20,378 nt of DNA from Lachnospiraceae bacterium. Lineage in GTDB: Bacteria; Bacillota; Clostridia; Lachnospirales; Lachnospiraceae. This document shows positions 1-6,117 of this stretch, in pieces (the stretch's first letter is position 1; every line of letters starts with the position of its first letter). The position numbers were made by a program, and so were the translations under genes. The stretch is from NCBI GenBank assembly GCA_024699395.1, contig JAILPU010000239.1:1-20378 (forward strand), read 5' to 3'. The notes under the pieces were generated by a model, which saw only the letters and a list, made by a program, of their open reading frames with translations, had not been told where the DNA came from and did not search any database.

Positions 1-231
1 ATCGCTCTTAACCGATTCATAAGCATAAAAAACAGGCTGTGCCTGCATCAGCATACCTGCACTGCCTCCGTAGGAGTAATCATCCACTTTGTTATGTTTA
101 TTATTGGCAAAATCCCGGATGTTTACTGTCTGAATCTCAAGTATATTGTTTTTGACAGCCCTGCCCATAATGCTTTGACTTGCTGCAGCATCTATCATCT
201 CGGGAAAGAGGGTAAGAACCTTATATTTCAT
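1..231 (-). CDS. trmD: tRNA (guanine-N1-)-methyltransferase TrmD, N-terminal part
   Basis: This is the start of TrmD, the SPOUT-family enzyme that methylates G37 of tRNAs from S-adenosylmethionine and so prevents frameshifting. The first 77 residues are present and the rest lies beyond the left edge. The N-terminus reads MKYKVLTLFPEM, followed by SQSIMGRA, NIRDFANNKHNKVDD and YGGGAGM, all typical of the family. The ATG is 3 nt after the rimM stop codon, so the two genes are almost certainly cotranscribed and translationally coupled, the usual arrangement for rimM-trmD. The family is normally about 240 residues, so roughly two thirds of the gene, including the knotted cofactor site, is outside the window. 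The frame is open to the edge. Confidence 0.95.
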   Translation of the reverse strand, partial: MKYKVLTLFPEMIDAAASQSIMGRAVKNNILEIQTVNIRDFANNKHNKVDDYSYGGSAGMLMQAQPVFYAYESVKSD

Positions 232-234
232 TGC

Positions 235-741
235 TTAAAGAAGTCCTTCCATTATATGAACCTTCATGGTATTTGCCGCCACATCAACATTGAGGATACA
301 TTCTTTGATAGCAGGCAAAAGAAGATCTTTGTCGTCAGTTGTTTTAATGCAATATACATCATTTGCAGAGCCGGTCATAACGTCGTAGATTTCACCCACA
401 TCATTTCCGGATTCATCCACTACCTTCATGCCCATAAGGTCCGCAATGTAATATTCATTTTCATTTAAGGGAACCGCATTGAGCCTTGTAACGAAAAGCT
501 CCGCCTGTCTTAAGCCTTCAACCTCCGAAATATCATTGAATTCCTTGAATTTTATGATAACCAGATTCTTGAAAAACTTAACGCTTTGAACAGTAAGGTC
601 CTGCTTTTTGTTTTTGTGACAAAGGATTACCTGTTTTAATTTTTTAAACCTCGCGGGGTCGTCCGTTGTGGGAAAAACTTTAACTTCACCCTTTAAACCG
701 TGGGTGGTTGTAACAATCCCTATTTTAAATATATCTTCCAT
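235..741 (-). CDS. rimM: ribosome maturation factor RimM
   Basis: RimM binds ribosomal protein S19 and helps mature the 30S head domain. The 168-residue product has the family length and two-part layout. The N-terminal RimM domain carries IGIVTTTHGLKGEVKV (about residues 7-22), and the C-terminal PRC-barrel starts near NEYYIADLMGM (about residue 95) and ends with LLLPAIKECI. The start ATG follows an AAAGGAAA ribosome binding site. It sits between khpA and trmD but is separated from khpA by 190 nt that hold a long hairpin and a plausible promoter, so rimM-trmD probably has its own transcription start as well as any read-through. Confidence 0.95.
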   Translation of the reverse strand: MEDIFKIGIVTTTHGLKGEVKVFPTTDDPARFKKLKQVILCHKNKKQDLTVQSVKFFKNLVIIKFKEFNDISEVEGLRQAELFVTRLNAVPLNENEYYIADLMGMKVVDESGNDVGEIYDVMTGSANDVYCIKTTDDKDLLLPAIKECILNVDVAANTMKVHIMEGLL

Positions 742-864
742 AATTTCCTTTTCTGTAAAAATATCCGGTATTTATAACTCTGAATCAGCCCTGATTTTTC
801 AAATCTTACATACACTGAAAATGAGGGCATTAAAACCGATATGCGGACATTTAATCATGTTTAC

Positions 865-894
865 AGTATAATCAATAATTCTCCGGTAAAGCAA
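865..894 (-). promoter_or_regulatory. candidate SigA-type promoter for rimM-trmD
   Basis: On the minus strand, TTGCTT (889-894) is separated by 18 nt from TATACT (865-870). The -10 matches consensus at 5 of 6 positions and the -35 only at the TTG. The predicted transcript would start near 858 and carry a leader of about 115 nt before rimM. The -35 lies 1 nt beyond the hairpin at 896-926. No experimental support; moderate confidence. Confidence 0.5.
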
Positions 895-895
895 T

Positions 896-926
896 ATGAG
901 TGAAAGGGATAAACCCTTTCACTCAT
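896..926 (-). terminator. long hairpin downstream of khpA, probable weak terminator
   Basis: A perfect 13-bp stem (ATGAGTGAAAGGG at 896-908 with its complement at 914-926) closes a 5-nt loop and begins 6 nt past the khpA stop. The sequence after the stem on the minus strand is only mildly T-rich (ATTGCTTTACC), so termination may be inefficient. It could also be a 3'-end-stabilising or processing hairpin. The stem is directly seen; its function is inferred. Confidence 0.6.
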
Positions 927-931
927 CCAGG

Positions 932-1159
932 TTAAACTATTTCAACGTCAACTCTTAAATTGTCTTTGGATGATGCTGCTTTTACAACAGCACGTATCGC
1001 CTTAGCGATCCTACCCTGTTTACCGATGACCTTACCCATATCTGACTGAGCAACGGAAAGTTCGATTGTAACGTTCTTTCCTTCGGTCTTTTCAGTTACA
1101 ACAACTTCATCCGGGTGATCAACAAGAGCCTTTGCCAGTACTTCTACCAGTTCCTTCAT
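932..1159 (-). CDS. khpA: KH-domain RNA-binding protein KhpA
   Basis: This 75-residue protein is a single KH domain, matching the KhpA/YlqC family: small RNA-binding proteins that act with KhpB/EloR in Gram-positive bacteria and affect cell elongation and sRNA metabolism. The hallmark GxxG loop is present as IGKQGR at residues 45-50, preceded by MGKV and followed by an alanine-rich helix. The start follows a strong GGAGGTG site. It lies directly after rpsP (23-nt gap), its conserved neighbour in Firmicutes, in the ylxM-ffh-rpsP-khpA transcription unit. The name rests on family and synteny; no partner gene is in view. Confidence 0.9.
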   Translation of the reverse strand: MKELVEVLAKALVDHPDEVVVTEKTEGKNVTIELSVAQSDMGKVIGKQGRIAKAIRAVVKAASSKDNLRVDVEIV

Positions 1160-1182
1160 GTTTCACCTCCAAATGAGTTGAT

Positions 1183-1428
1183 TTATTTTTCGATTCCGGC
1201 AATCTTGAAGAGCTTTCCTACAACTTCTGTAGGCTGAGCACCGGTCTGAAGCCACTTCTTAGCTGCTTCTTCATCAATCTTGAAAGTGCTGGGGTTAGTA
1301 CCGGGATTATAGGTACCGATCTCCTCGATAAATCTTCCGTCTCTGGGAGATCTGGAATCTGCAACGATAATTCTGTACATGGGAGCCTTCTTCTGTCCCA
1401 TTCTTCTTAATCTGATCTTTACTGCCAT
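1183..1428 (-). CDS. rpsP: 30S ribosomal protein S16
   Basis: Ribosomal protein bS16 is a small basic protein of the 30S body needed for assembly. The 81-residue product starts [16 protein letters not shown] and continues [19 protein letters not shown], which is the family signature, and has the family length. The ATG has a GGAGGAAAA site just upstream. It follows ffh after 67 nt and precedes khpA, the standard order in Firmicutes. No convincing separate promoter was found in the 67-nt gap, so it is probably transcribed from the ylxM promoter. Confidence 0.98.
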   Translation of the reverse strand: MAVKIRLRRMGQKKAPMYRIIVADSRSPRDGRFIEEIGTYNPGTNPSTFKIDEEAAKKWLQTGAQPTEVVGKLFKIAGIEK

Positions 1429-1495
1429 TTAAATTTTCCTCCGTTATAAATAATCATTATCTATCTGTGATAAAACCCAAAGGTAATATCTTCTC

Positions 1496-2866
1496 TTAAA
1501 AAGGGAATCTTCTGTTCATTCCCATAGGTCCGGGGAAACCGCCGCGGTTTCTTCTCTTTCCCGGCTTTGTAAACTGCTTCATCATATTTCTTGACTGCTC
1601 AAACTGCTTGATAAAACGGTTTACTTCACTGATATCCACGCCTGCGCCCTTTGCAATCCTGAATTTTCTCTTGGGATTAAGAAGTTTGGGCTCTCTTCTC
1701 TCCGCAGGTGTCATGGAAAGGACGATAGCCTCGCAGTGTTTTAACTGCTTTTCATCTATCATTCCCTCTATCTCGTCAGCCTTGATGCCAAGTCCGGGAA
1801 GCATTCCCAAAATGCTTGTGATTCCTCCCATCTTGCGCATCTGTTTCATGCTTTCAAGATAATCCTCAAAATCGAATTTTCCCTTTTTCATTCGGGAAGT
1901 CATCTCTTTTGATTTGTCTTCATCTATATCAATGGTTTCCTGAGCTTTTTCAATAAGGGAAAGCACATCTCCCATGCCCAGGATTCTGCTTGCCATTCTG
2001 TCGGGATAGAACTGCTCGATATCCGTAAGCTTCTCACCCACACTGGAATAAAGAATGGGTTTTCCGCATACTGCCTTAACAGAGAGAGCCGCACCGCCTC
2101 TGGAATCACCATCAAGCTTGGACAATACAACGCCGTCGATGCCTATCTTTTCATCGAAGGTCTTTGCCACATTGACAGCTTCCTGACCGGTCATGGCGTC
2201 CACTACCAAAAGTGTCTGATGAACCGTTACGGCATCCTTTATCTCCACAAGCTCGTCCATCATGGCTTCATCTATCTGAAGTCGTCCGGCTGTATCGATA
2301 ATCACCACATTGTGACCGTTCTTCTCGGCATATTCATATGCCGCCTTGGCGATAACTGCGGGCTTAGTATCACTGCCCATCTCAAATACGTCTATATCAA
2401 GCTTTGAACCGTTTATCTTCAACTGTTCAATAGCCGCAGGTCTGTATACGTCGCAGGCAACCAATAAGGATTTCTTACCCTTTGTCTTTAATTTACCCGC
2501 TATCTTGGCGCTGGCTGTTGTTTTACCGGCACCCTGAAGTCCCACCATCATAACCACGGTTATGGCCTTACCGGGCTCAAATTTAATCTCGGTAAGCTCG
2601 CTTCCCATAAGGGCGGTGAGTTCATCGTTAACTATTTTGACAACCATCTGACCGGGATTCAAACCGCTCATTACATTTTGTCCGATGGCTTTTTCTTCTA
2701 CTGTTTTTATAAAGTCCTTAACAACTTTAAAATTAACATCCGCTTCAAGGAGAGCCATTTTGACTTCCTTAAGGGCAATCTTTACATCTTCCTCTGTAAG
2801 TAAACCCTTTGAGCGAAGCTTTTTAAATGCATTCTGCAGTTTTTCGGTTAAGCTTTCAAATGCCAT
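1496..2866 (-). CDS. ffh: signal recognition particle protein Ffh (SRP54)
   Basis: Ffh is the GTPase of the signal recognition particle. It binds signal sequences of nascent membrane and secreted proteins together with SRP RNA and docks on FtsY. The 456 residues show the NG domain (about 1-295), with GLQGAGKT at 109-116, the insertion-box motif DVYRPAA near 139, DTAGR at 191-195 and SKLDGD at 249-254. The M domain follows from about residue 325 and ends in a basic tail with glycines and methionines (GFPGPMGMNRRFPF). The gene follows ylxM after 21 nt with an AAAGGAT site. Its receptor gene ftsY is also in the window, upstream, in a different predicted transcription unit. Confidence 0.98.
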   Translation of the reverse strand: MAFESLTEKLQNAFKKLRSKGLLTEEDVKIALKEVKMALLEADVNFKVVKDFIKTVEEKAIGQNVMSGLNPGQMVVKIVNDELTALMGSELTEIKFEPGKAITVVMMVGLQGAGKTTASAKIAGKLKTKGKKSLLVACDVYRPAAIEQLKINGSKLDIDVFEMGSDTKPAVIAKAAYEYAEKNGHNVVIIDTAGRLQIDEAMMDELVEIKDAVTVHQTLLVVDAMTGQEAVNVAKTFDEKIGIDGVVLSKLDGDSRGGAALSVKAVCGKPILYSSVGEKLTDIEQFYPDRMASRILGMGDVLSLIEKAQETIDIDEDKSKEMTSRMKKGKFDFEDYLESMKQMRKMGGITSILGMLPGLGIKADEIEGMIDEKQLKHCEAIVLSMTPAERREPKLLNPKRKFRIAKGAGVDISEVNRFIKQFEQSRNMMKQFTKPGKRRNRGGFPGPMGMNRRFPF

Positions 2867-2887
2867 TATCTATCCTTTGAGAACCGT

Positions 2888-3220
2888 TTATAAACAGTCC
2901 GCTATTTCCTTTAAAAGTTCCTTAAGCTCTGTGCCTTCTTTTTTATCAAGTCTGTCAGCAAGCCCAAGTGCCGTCTCCAGCTTTTGTCTTGCGTTTTCAA
3001 AACGTTTTACCAGCTGAAGCTTTTCTTCGTACTGCTTCAAGATCTTGTCGCATCTTTTTACAATGTCGTATACGCCCTGTCTGGTGATGTTAAACTCACC
3101 TGCTATTTCTCCCAAGGACATATCGTTATACACCACTTCTTCGTATATACTCTTCTGATGGGGAGTTAAAAGCTCCCCGTAAAAATCATATAACAGCGTT
3201 CTTTTAAATATATCTTCCAT
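2888..3220 (-). CDS. ylxM: YlxM-family putative helix-turn-helix protein, SRP-associated
   Basis: This 110-residue protein belongs to the YlxM/UPF0122 family, which has a sigma-factor-like helix-turn-helix and is almost always encoded just before ffh; streptococcal YlxM has been reported to modulate SRP. It starts MEDIFKRTLLYDFYGELLTPHQ, and the HTH core is MSLGEIAGEFNITRQGVYD (about residues 34-52), followed by a charged coiled-coil tail. The frame is open for 19 more codons upstream to 3277, but that would place the start inside the promoter spacer (3265-3282) and adds residues unlike the family. The ATG at 3220 is therefore chosen, although its Shine-Dalgarno is weak. Confidence 0.9.
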   Translation of the reverse strand: MEDIFKRTLLYDFYGELLTPHQKSIYEEVVYNDMSLGEIAGEFNITRQGVYDIVKRCDKILKQYEEKLQLVKRFENARQKLETALGLADRLDKKEGTELKELLKEIADCL

Positions 3221-3258
3221 TTTTGCCGTCTGTTCTAATGTAATTAAGCACCTTGAGT

Positions 3259-3288
3259 ATAATACAATAAATAGCAAAGGGGTGTCAA
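3259..3288 (-). promoter_or_regulatory. strong SigA-type promoter for ylxM-ffh-rpsP-khpA
   Basis: Minus strand TTGACA (3283-3288, perfect -35), 18-nt spacer, TATTAT (3259-3264, 5 of 6). Transcription would start near 3252, about 30 nt before the ylxM ATG. The -35 box lies in the 3' arm of the terminator-like hairpin 3277-3310 of the upstream operon. Confidence 0.75.
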
Positions 3289-3310
3289 GTATTTTTTCTT
3301 TACACCCCTT
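3277..3310 (-). terminator. hairpin terminator after the thioesterase gene, overlapping the next promoter
   Basis: A 9-bp stem, AAGGGGTGT (3302-3310 read on the minus strand) with ACACCCCTT (3277-3285), can be extended by AAG/CTT past one mismatch. It starts 15 nt after the stop of the gene ending at 3326. The sequence after it on the minus strand, TGCTATTTATTG, is T-rich but not a clean T run. Its 3' arm contains the -35 box of the ylxM promoter. Confidence 0.55.
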
Positions 3311-3325
3311 AAAAGTTTACTCACC

Positions 3326-3787
3326 TTATTTTTTGAAAGTAAGTTCCTCGTTATCCATTATGCTCTTTTTGGAGACAAACATGCTGTATTCTCCGCTGTC
3401 CAAAAGGTTTCCCGCATCGTCCGTTATCCTGATATCATATACCAGCACATGTTTTCCCGTCTTTAACTTAAGACATTCGCAGTAAATATATTCAGTATTT
3501 GCCGCAGGCAAAAGGAAATTCATGCTGCAGGACAATGTGGTTACGTATTTTCCTCCCATGGAAGCGGTAATACCAACGACTGTATCGGCGAGGGCAAGGA
3601 GCACTCCTCCGTGAACGCTGGAATAGCCGTTTAAAAGCTTGTCCTTTAATTTCATCTTAACCTTGGAATAATTGAAATTAAGTTCCATTATCTCAAAGCC
3701 GAGATGCTTACTGAACTCATTATTAAAAACTCTGTTTATAATAACATCTCTTAAATTGTTTTCTTCTTCTGTATTGAGTTTCCTCAT
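3326..3787 (-). CDS. PaaI-type hotdog-fold acyl-CoA thioesterase
   Basis: The 153-residue product is a hotdog-fold thioesterase of the PaaI/YdiI type, which hydrolyses acyl- or aryl-CoA to free acid and CoA, usually as a tetramer in the cytosol. The motif SVHGGVLLALADTVVG (about residues 57-72) contains the HGG at 59-61 and the acidic residue D68 expected in the active site. VTTLSCSMNFLLPA follows as the central strand. The ATG overlaps the ilvA stop by one base (TAATG), so it is translationally coupled to threonine deaminase. That suggests, but does not prove, a role near 2-oxobutyrate or acyl-CoA overflow. The substrate cannot be read from sequence. Confidence 0.85.
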   Translation of the reverse strand: MRKLNTEEENNLRDVIINRVFNNEFSKHLGFEIMELNFNYSKVKMKLKDKLLNGYSSVHGGVLLALADTVVGITASMGGKYVTTLSCSMNFLLPAANTEYIYCECLKLKTGKHVLVYDIRITDDAGNLLDSGEYSMFVSKKSIMDNEELTFKK

Positions 3788-5007
3788 TAGATGTTTGTCC
3801 TTACAAGTCTGGGTCTGTAGCCCTCTTTTTCCAGGGCTTCCATAATGGTGTTCTTGTGCTCCGTTCCGAAAGCTTCCATAGTGATAACAAGTTCCACAGC
3901 AGCCATACGGTTGATTGATACAAACTGGTTATGCTCAAGCTTAATAACATTACCGTTTACATTGGCAATAACTCCGGAAACCCTGCAAAGCTCACCCGGC
4001 TTGTCGGGAAGAAGTACGCTCACTGTGAATATTCTGTCTCTGAAAATAAGTCCCTGCTGGATAACGCTGGACATGGTGATAACGTCCATATTTCCGCCGC
4101 TTAAGATAGATACCACTCTCTTATTCTTAACATTTAAGTGCTTAAGAGCACAAACAGACAAAAGTCCGGAATTCTCCACTACCATCTTGTGATTCTCAAC
4201 CATATCAAGGAAAGCTACCACAAGCTCTTCATCGGGAATGGTGATTATCTCGTCAATATTGGCTTTAACATGCTCGAAAATCTTGCTTCCGGGAGTCTTT
4301 ACCGCGGTACCGTCGGCAATTGTATTTACGGAAGGAAGGGTAACCACTTTACCCTCTTTTAAAGATTCCTTCATACATGCAGCGCCCTGAGGCTCAACAC
4401 CTATAACTTTAATCTTGGGATTAAGAAGCTTTGCAAGGGTGGAAACACCGCAGGCAAGTCCGCCTCCTCCGATGGGTACAAGGATGTAATCCACAAGGGG
4501 AAGTTCCTTAATGATTTCCATTGCAATTGTTCCCTGACCGGTGGCAACGCAAAGATCGTCGAAGGGATGGATAAAGGTATATCCCTTTTCTTCTGCAAGT
4601 CTGAGAGCCTCGGCGCATGCCTCATCGTAAACGTCACCGTGAAGGATTACCTCGGCGCCGTAACTCTTTGTTCTGTTAACCTTGATAAGAGGTGTGGTGG
4701 TGGGCATTACGATTACTGCCTTTGCATTGTAACACTTAGCCGCGTAAGCAACACCCTGGGCATGGTTTCCTGCAGATGCGGTAATAATACCTTTCTCCCT
4801 TTCCTCTTTTGAAAGAGTGCTTATCTTGTAATACGCGCCCCTTAACTTATATGCCCCGGTAAACTGCATGTTCTCAGGCTTAAGATAAACCTTGTTACCT
4901 GTCTGGGCACTGAAATAATCACTGTACACAAGCTTTGTCTCAAGGGTAACCTTTTTGACTGTCTCGCTTGCTTCCTCAAATTTTTCCAAAGTCAACATAT
5001 CACTCAT
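3787..5007 (-). CDS. ilvA: threonine ammonia-lyase with C-terminal ACT domain
   Basis: This PLP enzyme converts threonine to 2-oxobutyrate and ammonia, the first step from threonine to isoleucine or to propionate. The 406 residues show the fold-type II domain, with the PLP lysine in GAYKLRGA (K54), SAGNHAQG at 78-85, the phosphate-binding GGGG at 180-183, and SGGN at 303-306. An ACT domain follows from about residue 327 (FTVSVLLPDKPGELCRVSG). A single ACT domain and this length match the short IlvA/TdcB group with a regulatory ACT, not the E. coli IlvA type with two ACT-like domains. The start follows GGAGGAA that ends in the ftsY stop region (4-nt gap). Whether it is biosynthetic or catabolic is not decided by sequence; tdcB is an alternative symbol. 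Confidence 0.92.
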   Translation of the reverse strand: MSDMLTLEKFEEASETVKKVTLETKLVYSDYFSAQTGNKVYLKPENMQFTGAYKLRGAYYKISTLSKEEREKGIITASAGNHAQGVAYAAKCYNAKAVIVMPTTTPLIKVNRTKSYGAEVILHGDVYDEACAEALRLAEEKGYTFIHPFDDLCVATGQGTIAMEIIKELPLVDYILVPIGGGGLACGVSTLAKLLNPKIKVIGVEPQGAACMKESLKEGKVVTLPSVNTIADGTAVKTPGSKIFEHVKANIDEIITIPDEELVVAFLDMVENHKMVVENSGLLSVCALKHLNVKNKRVVSILSGGNMDVITMSSVIQQGLIFRDRIFTVSVLLPDKPGELCRVSGVIANVNGNVIKLEHNQFVSINRMAAVELVITMEAFGTEHKNTIMEALEKEGYRPRLVRTNI

Positions 5008-5011
5008 TTAT

Positions 5012-6004
5012 TTATTCCTCCGCATTTTCTTCTGTGGTTTCTTTATCTTCACTAACATCCTCTTCATCCTTTGAAATCTGTACCTTAAAAATAGCATCCA
5101 CAAATTCATCGGGATCAAAACGATGCATATCGCTTGTGGTCTCTCCCACGCCGATATATTTAACAGGAATACCAAGTTCCGACTGAATGGCTACGGCAAT
5201 ACCGCCCTTTGCGGTTCCGTCCATCTTGGTAAGGATAATACCCGTAAGATTTGCCGCTTCCTTAAATTCTCTGGCCTGATTAAGAGCATTCTGGCCTGTG
5301 GTGGCATCAAGTACTATAAGATTCTCCCTCTTATAATCTCCCATCTGGGATTCTATAATGCGGTTCATCTTCTTTAATTCTTCCATAAGGTTCTTCTTGT
5401 TGTGAAGTCTTCCCGCAGTGTCTATAAGAAGTACGTCCACATCCCTTGCCTTCGCCGCATTAACCGCATCATATACAACAGAGGCGGGATCCGCCCCCTC
5501 TGTTGATGCTATCATGGGAACCTGGGCTCTTTTGGCCCATTCCGAAAGCTGTTCGCTTGCCGCCGCGCGGAAAGTATCCGCCGCCGCAATAAGAACCTTT
5601 TTGTTGTTTTCCTTAAAAATAGCAGCCAGTTTCCCGATGGAAGTGGTCTTACCCACTCCGTTAACGCCGATCACCATAATGACCGCTTTCTCATTTTCAA
5701 AGGAATATTCCTCACCGGGAACTTTCATCTGTTCCTTAATATTGTCCACAAGAAGCTTCTTGCACTCGGAAGGAACCTTGATACGTTGTTCTTTAACCTG
5801 CTCTTTAAGCTTCTCCACAATGCTTGTGGTGGCATTTATTCCTATGTCACCCATTATGAGAATCTCTTCCAGTTCCTCATAAAAGTCATCGTCAATGGTG
5901 GAAAATCCGCTGAAAACATTATCTATTCCCTTGACTATATTTTCCCTGGTCTTGGTGAGACCGCTTTTAAGTCTGGCAAAAAAACCTTTCTTTTCTTCGC
6001 TCAT
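5012..6004 (-). CDS. ftsY: signal recognition particle receptor FtsY
   Basis: FtsY is the membrane-associated GTPase that receives the SRP-ribosome complex and hands it to SecYEG. The 330-residue protein has a short amphipathic, positively charged N-terminus (KKGFFARLKSGLTKTREN), likely the lipid-binding helix. The NG domain follows, with GVNGVGKT at 113-120, DTFRAAA near 143, DTAGR at 195-199 and TKMDGTAKGG at 259-268. An unusual acidic tail runs from residue 308 (DEEDVSEDKETTEENAEE), whereas the acidic region of many FtsY proteins is at the N-terminus. The start follows AAAGGAGA. The 113 nt separating it from smc hold no clear terminator and no good promoter. The ilvA gene follows after 4 nt. 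Confidence 0.96.
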   Translation of the reverse strand: MSEEKKGFFARLKSGLTKTRENIVKGIDNVFSGFSTIDDDFYEELEEILIMGDIGINATTSIVEKLKEQVKEQRIKVPSECKKLLVDNIKEQMKVPGEEYSFENEKAVIMVIGVNGVGKTTSIGKLAAIFKENNKKVLIAAADTFRAAASEQLSEWAKRAQVPMIASTEGADPASVVYDAVNAAKARDVDVLLIDTAGRLHNKKNLMEELKKMNRIIESQMGDYKRENLIVLDATTGQNALNQAREFKEAANLTGIILTKMDGTAKGGIAVAIQSELGIPVKYIGVGETTSDMHRFDPDEFVDAIFKVQISKDEEDVSEDKETTEENAEE

Positions 6005-6117
6005 TAAATCTCCTTTACTACCCTCCGTAACCGATATGAAAAAAAGACCGATTATTTAAATCCATATCCATAAGATTTATTAACCCGGTTTGTTCCTTCG
6101 TTTAATAGTCACGGCAT

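Noticed and set aside
94..468. 124-codon plus-strand reading frame
   Set aside because: It lies antisense to trmD and rimM, which are certain, and has no recognisable protein features.
781..800. AATCAG/CTGATT palindrome in the rimM leader as a terminator
   Set aside because: Six-base stem with a 2-nt loop and no T run on the transcribed strand.
3221..3277. 19-residue N-terminal extension of YlxM
   Set aside because: It would start inside the promoter spacer upstream of the predicted transcription start, and does not resemble the family.
2867..3325. SRP RNA gene near ffh
   Set aside because: No sequence resembling the conserved SRP RNA tip hairpin was seen in the intergenic stretches here.
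6005..6117. Terminator in the smc-ftsY gap from its T run
   Set aside because: The seven-T run follows CGGTC, but no stem precedes it, only short direct repeats (ACCGAT, ATGGAT).
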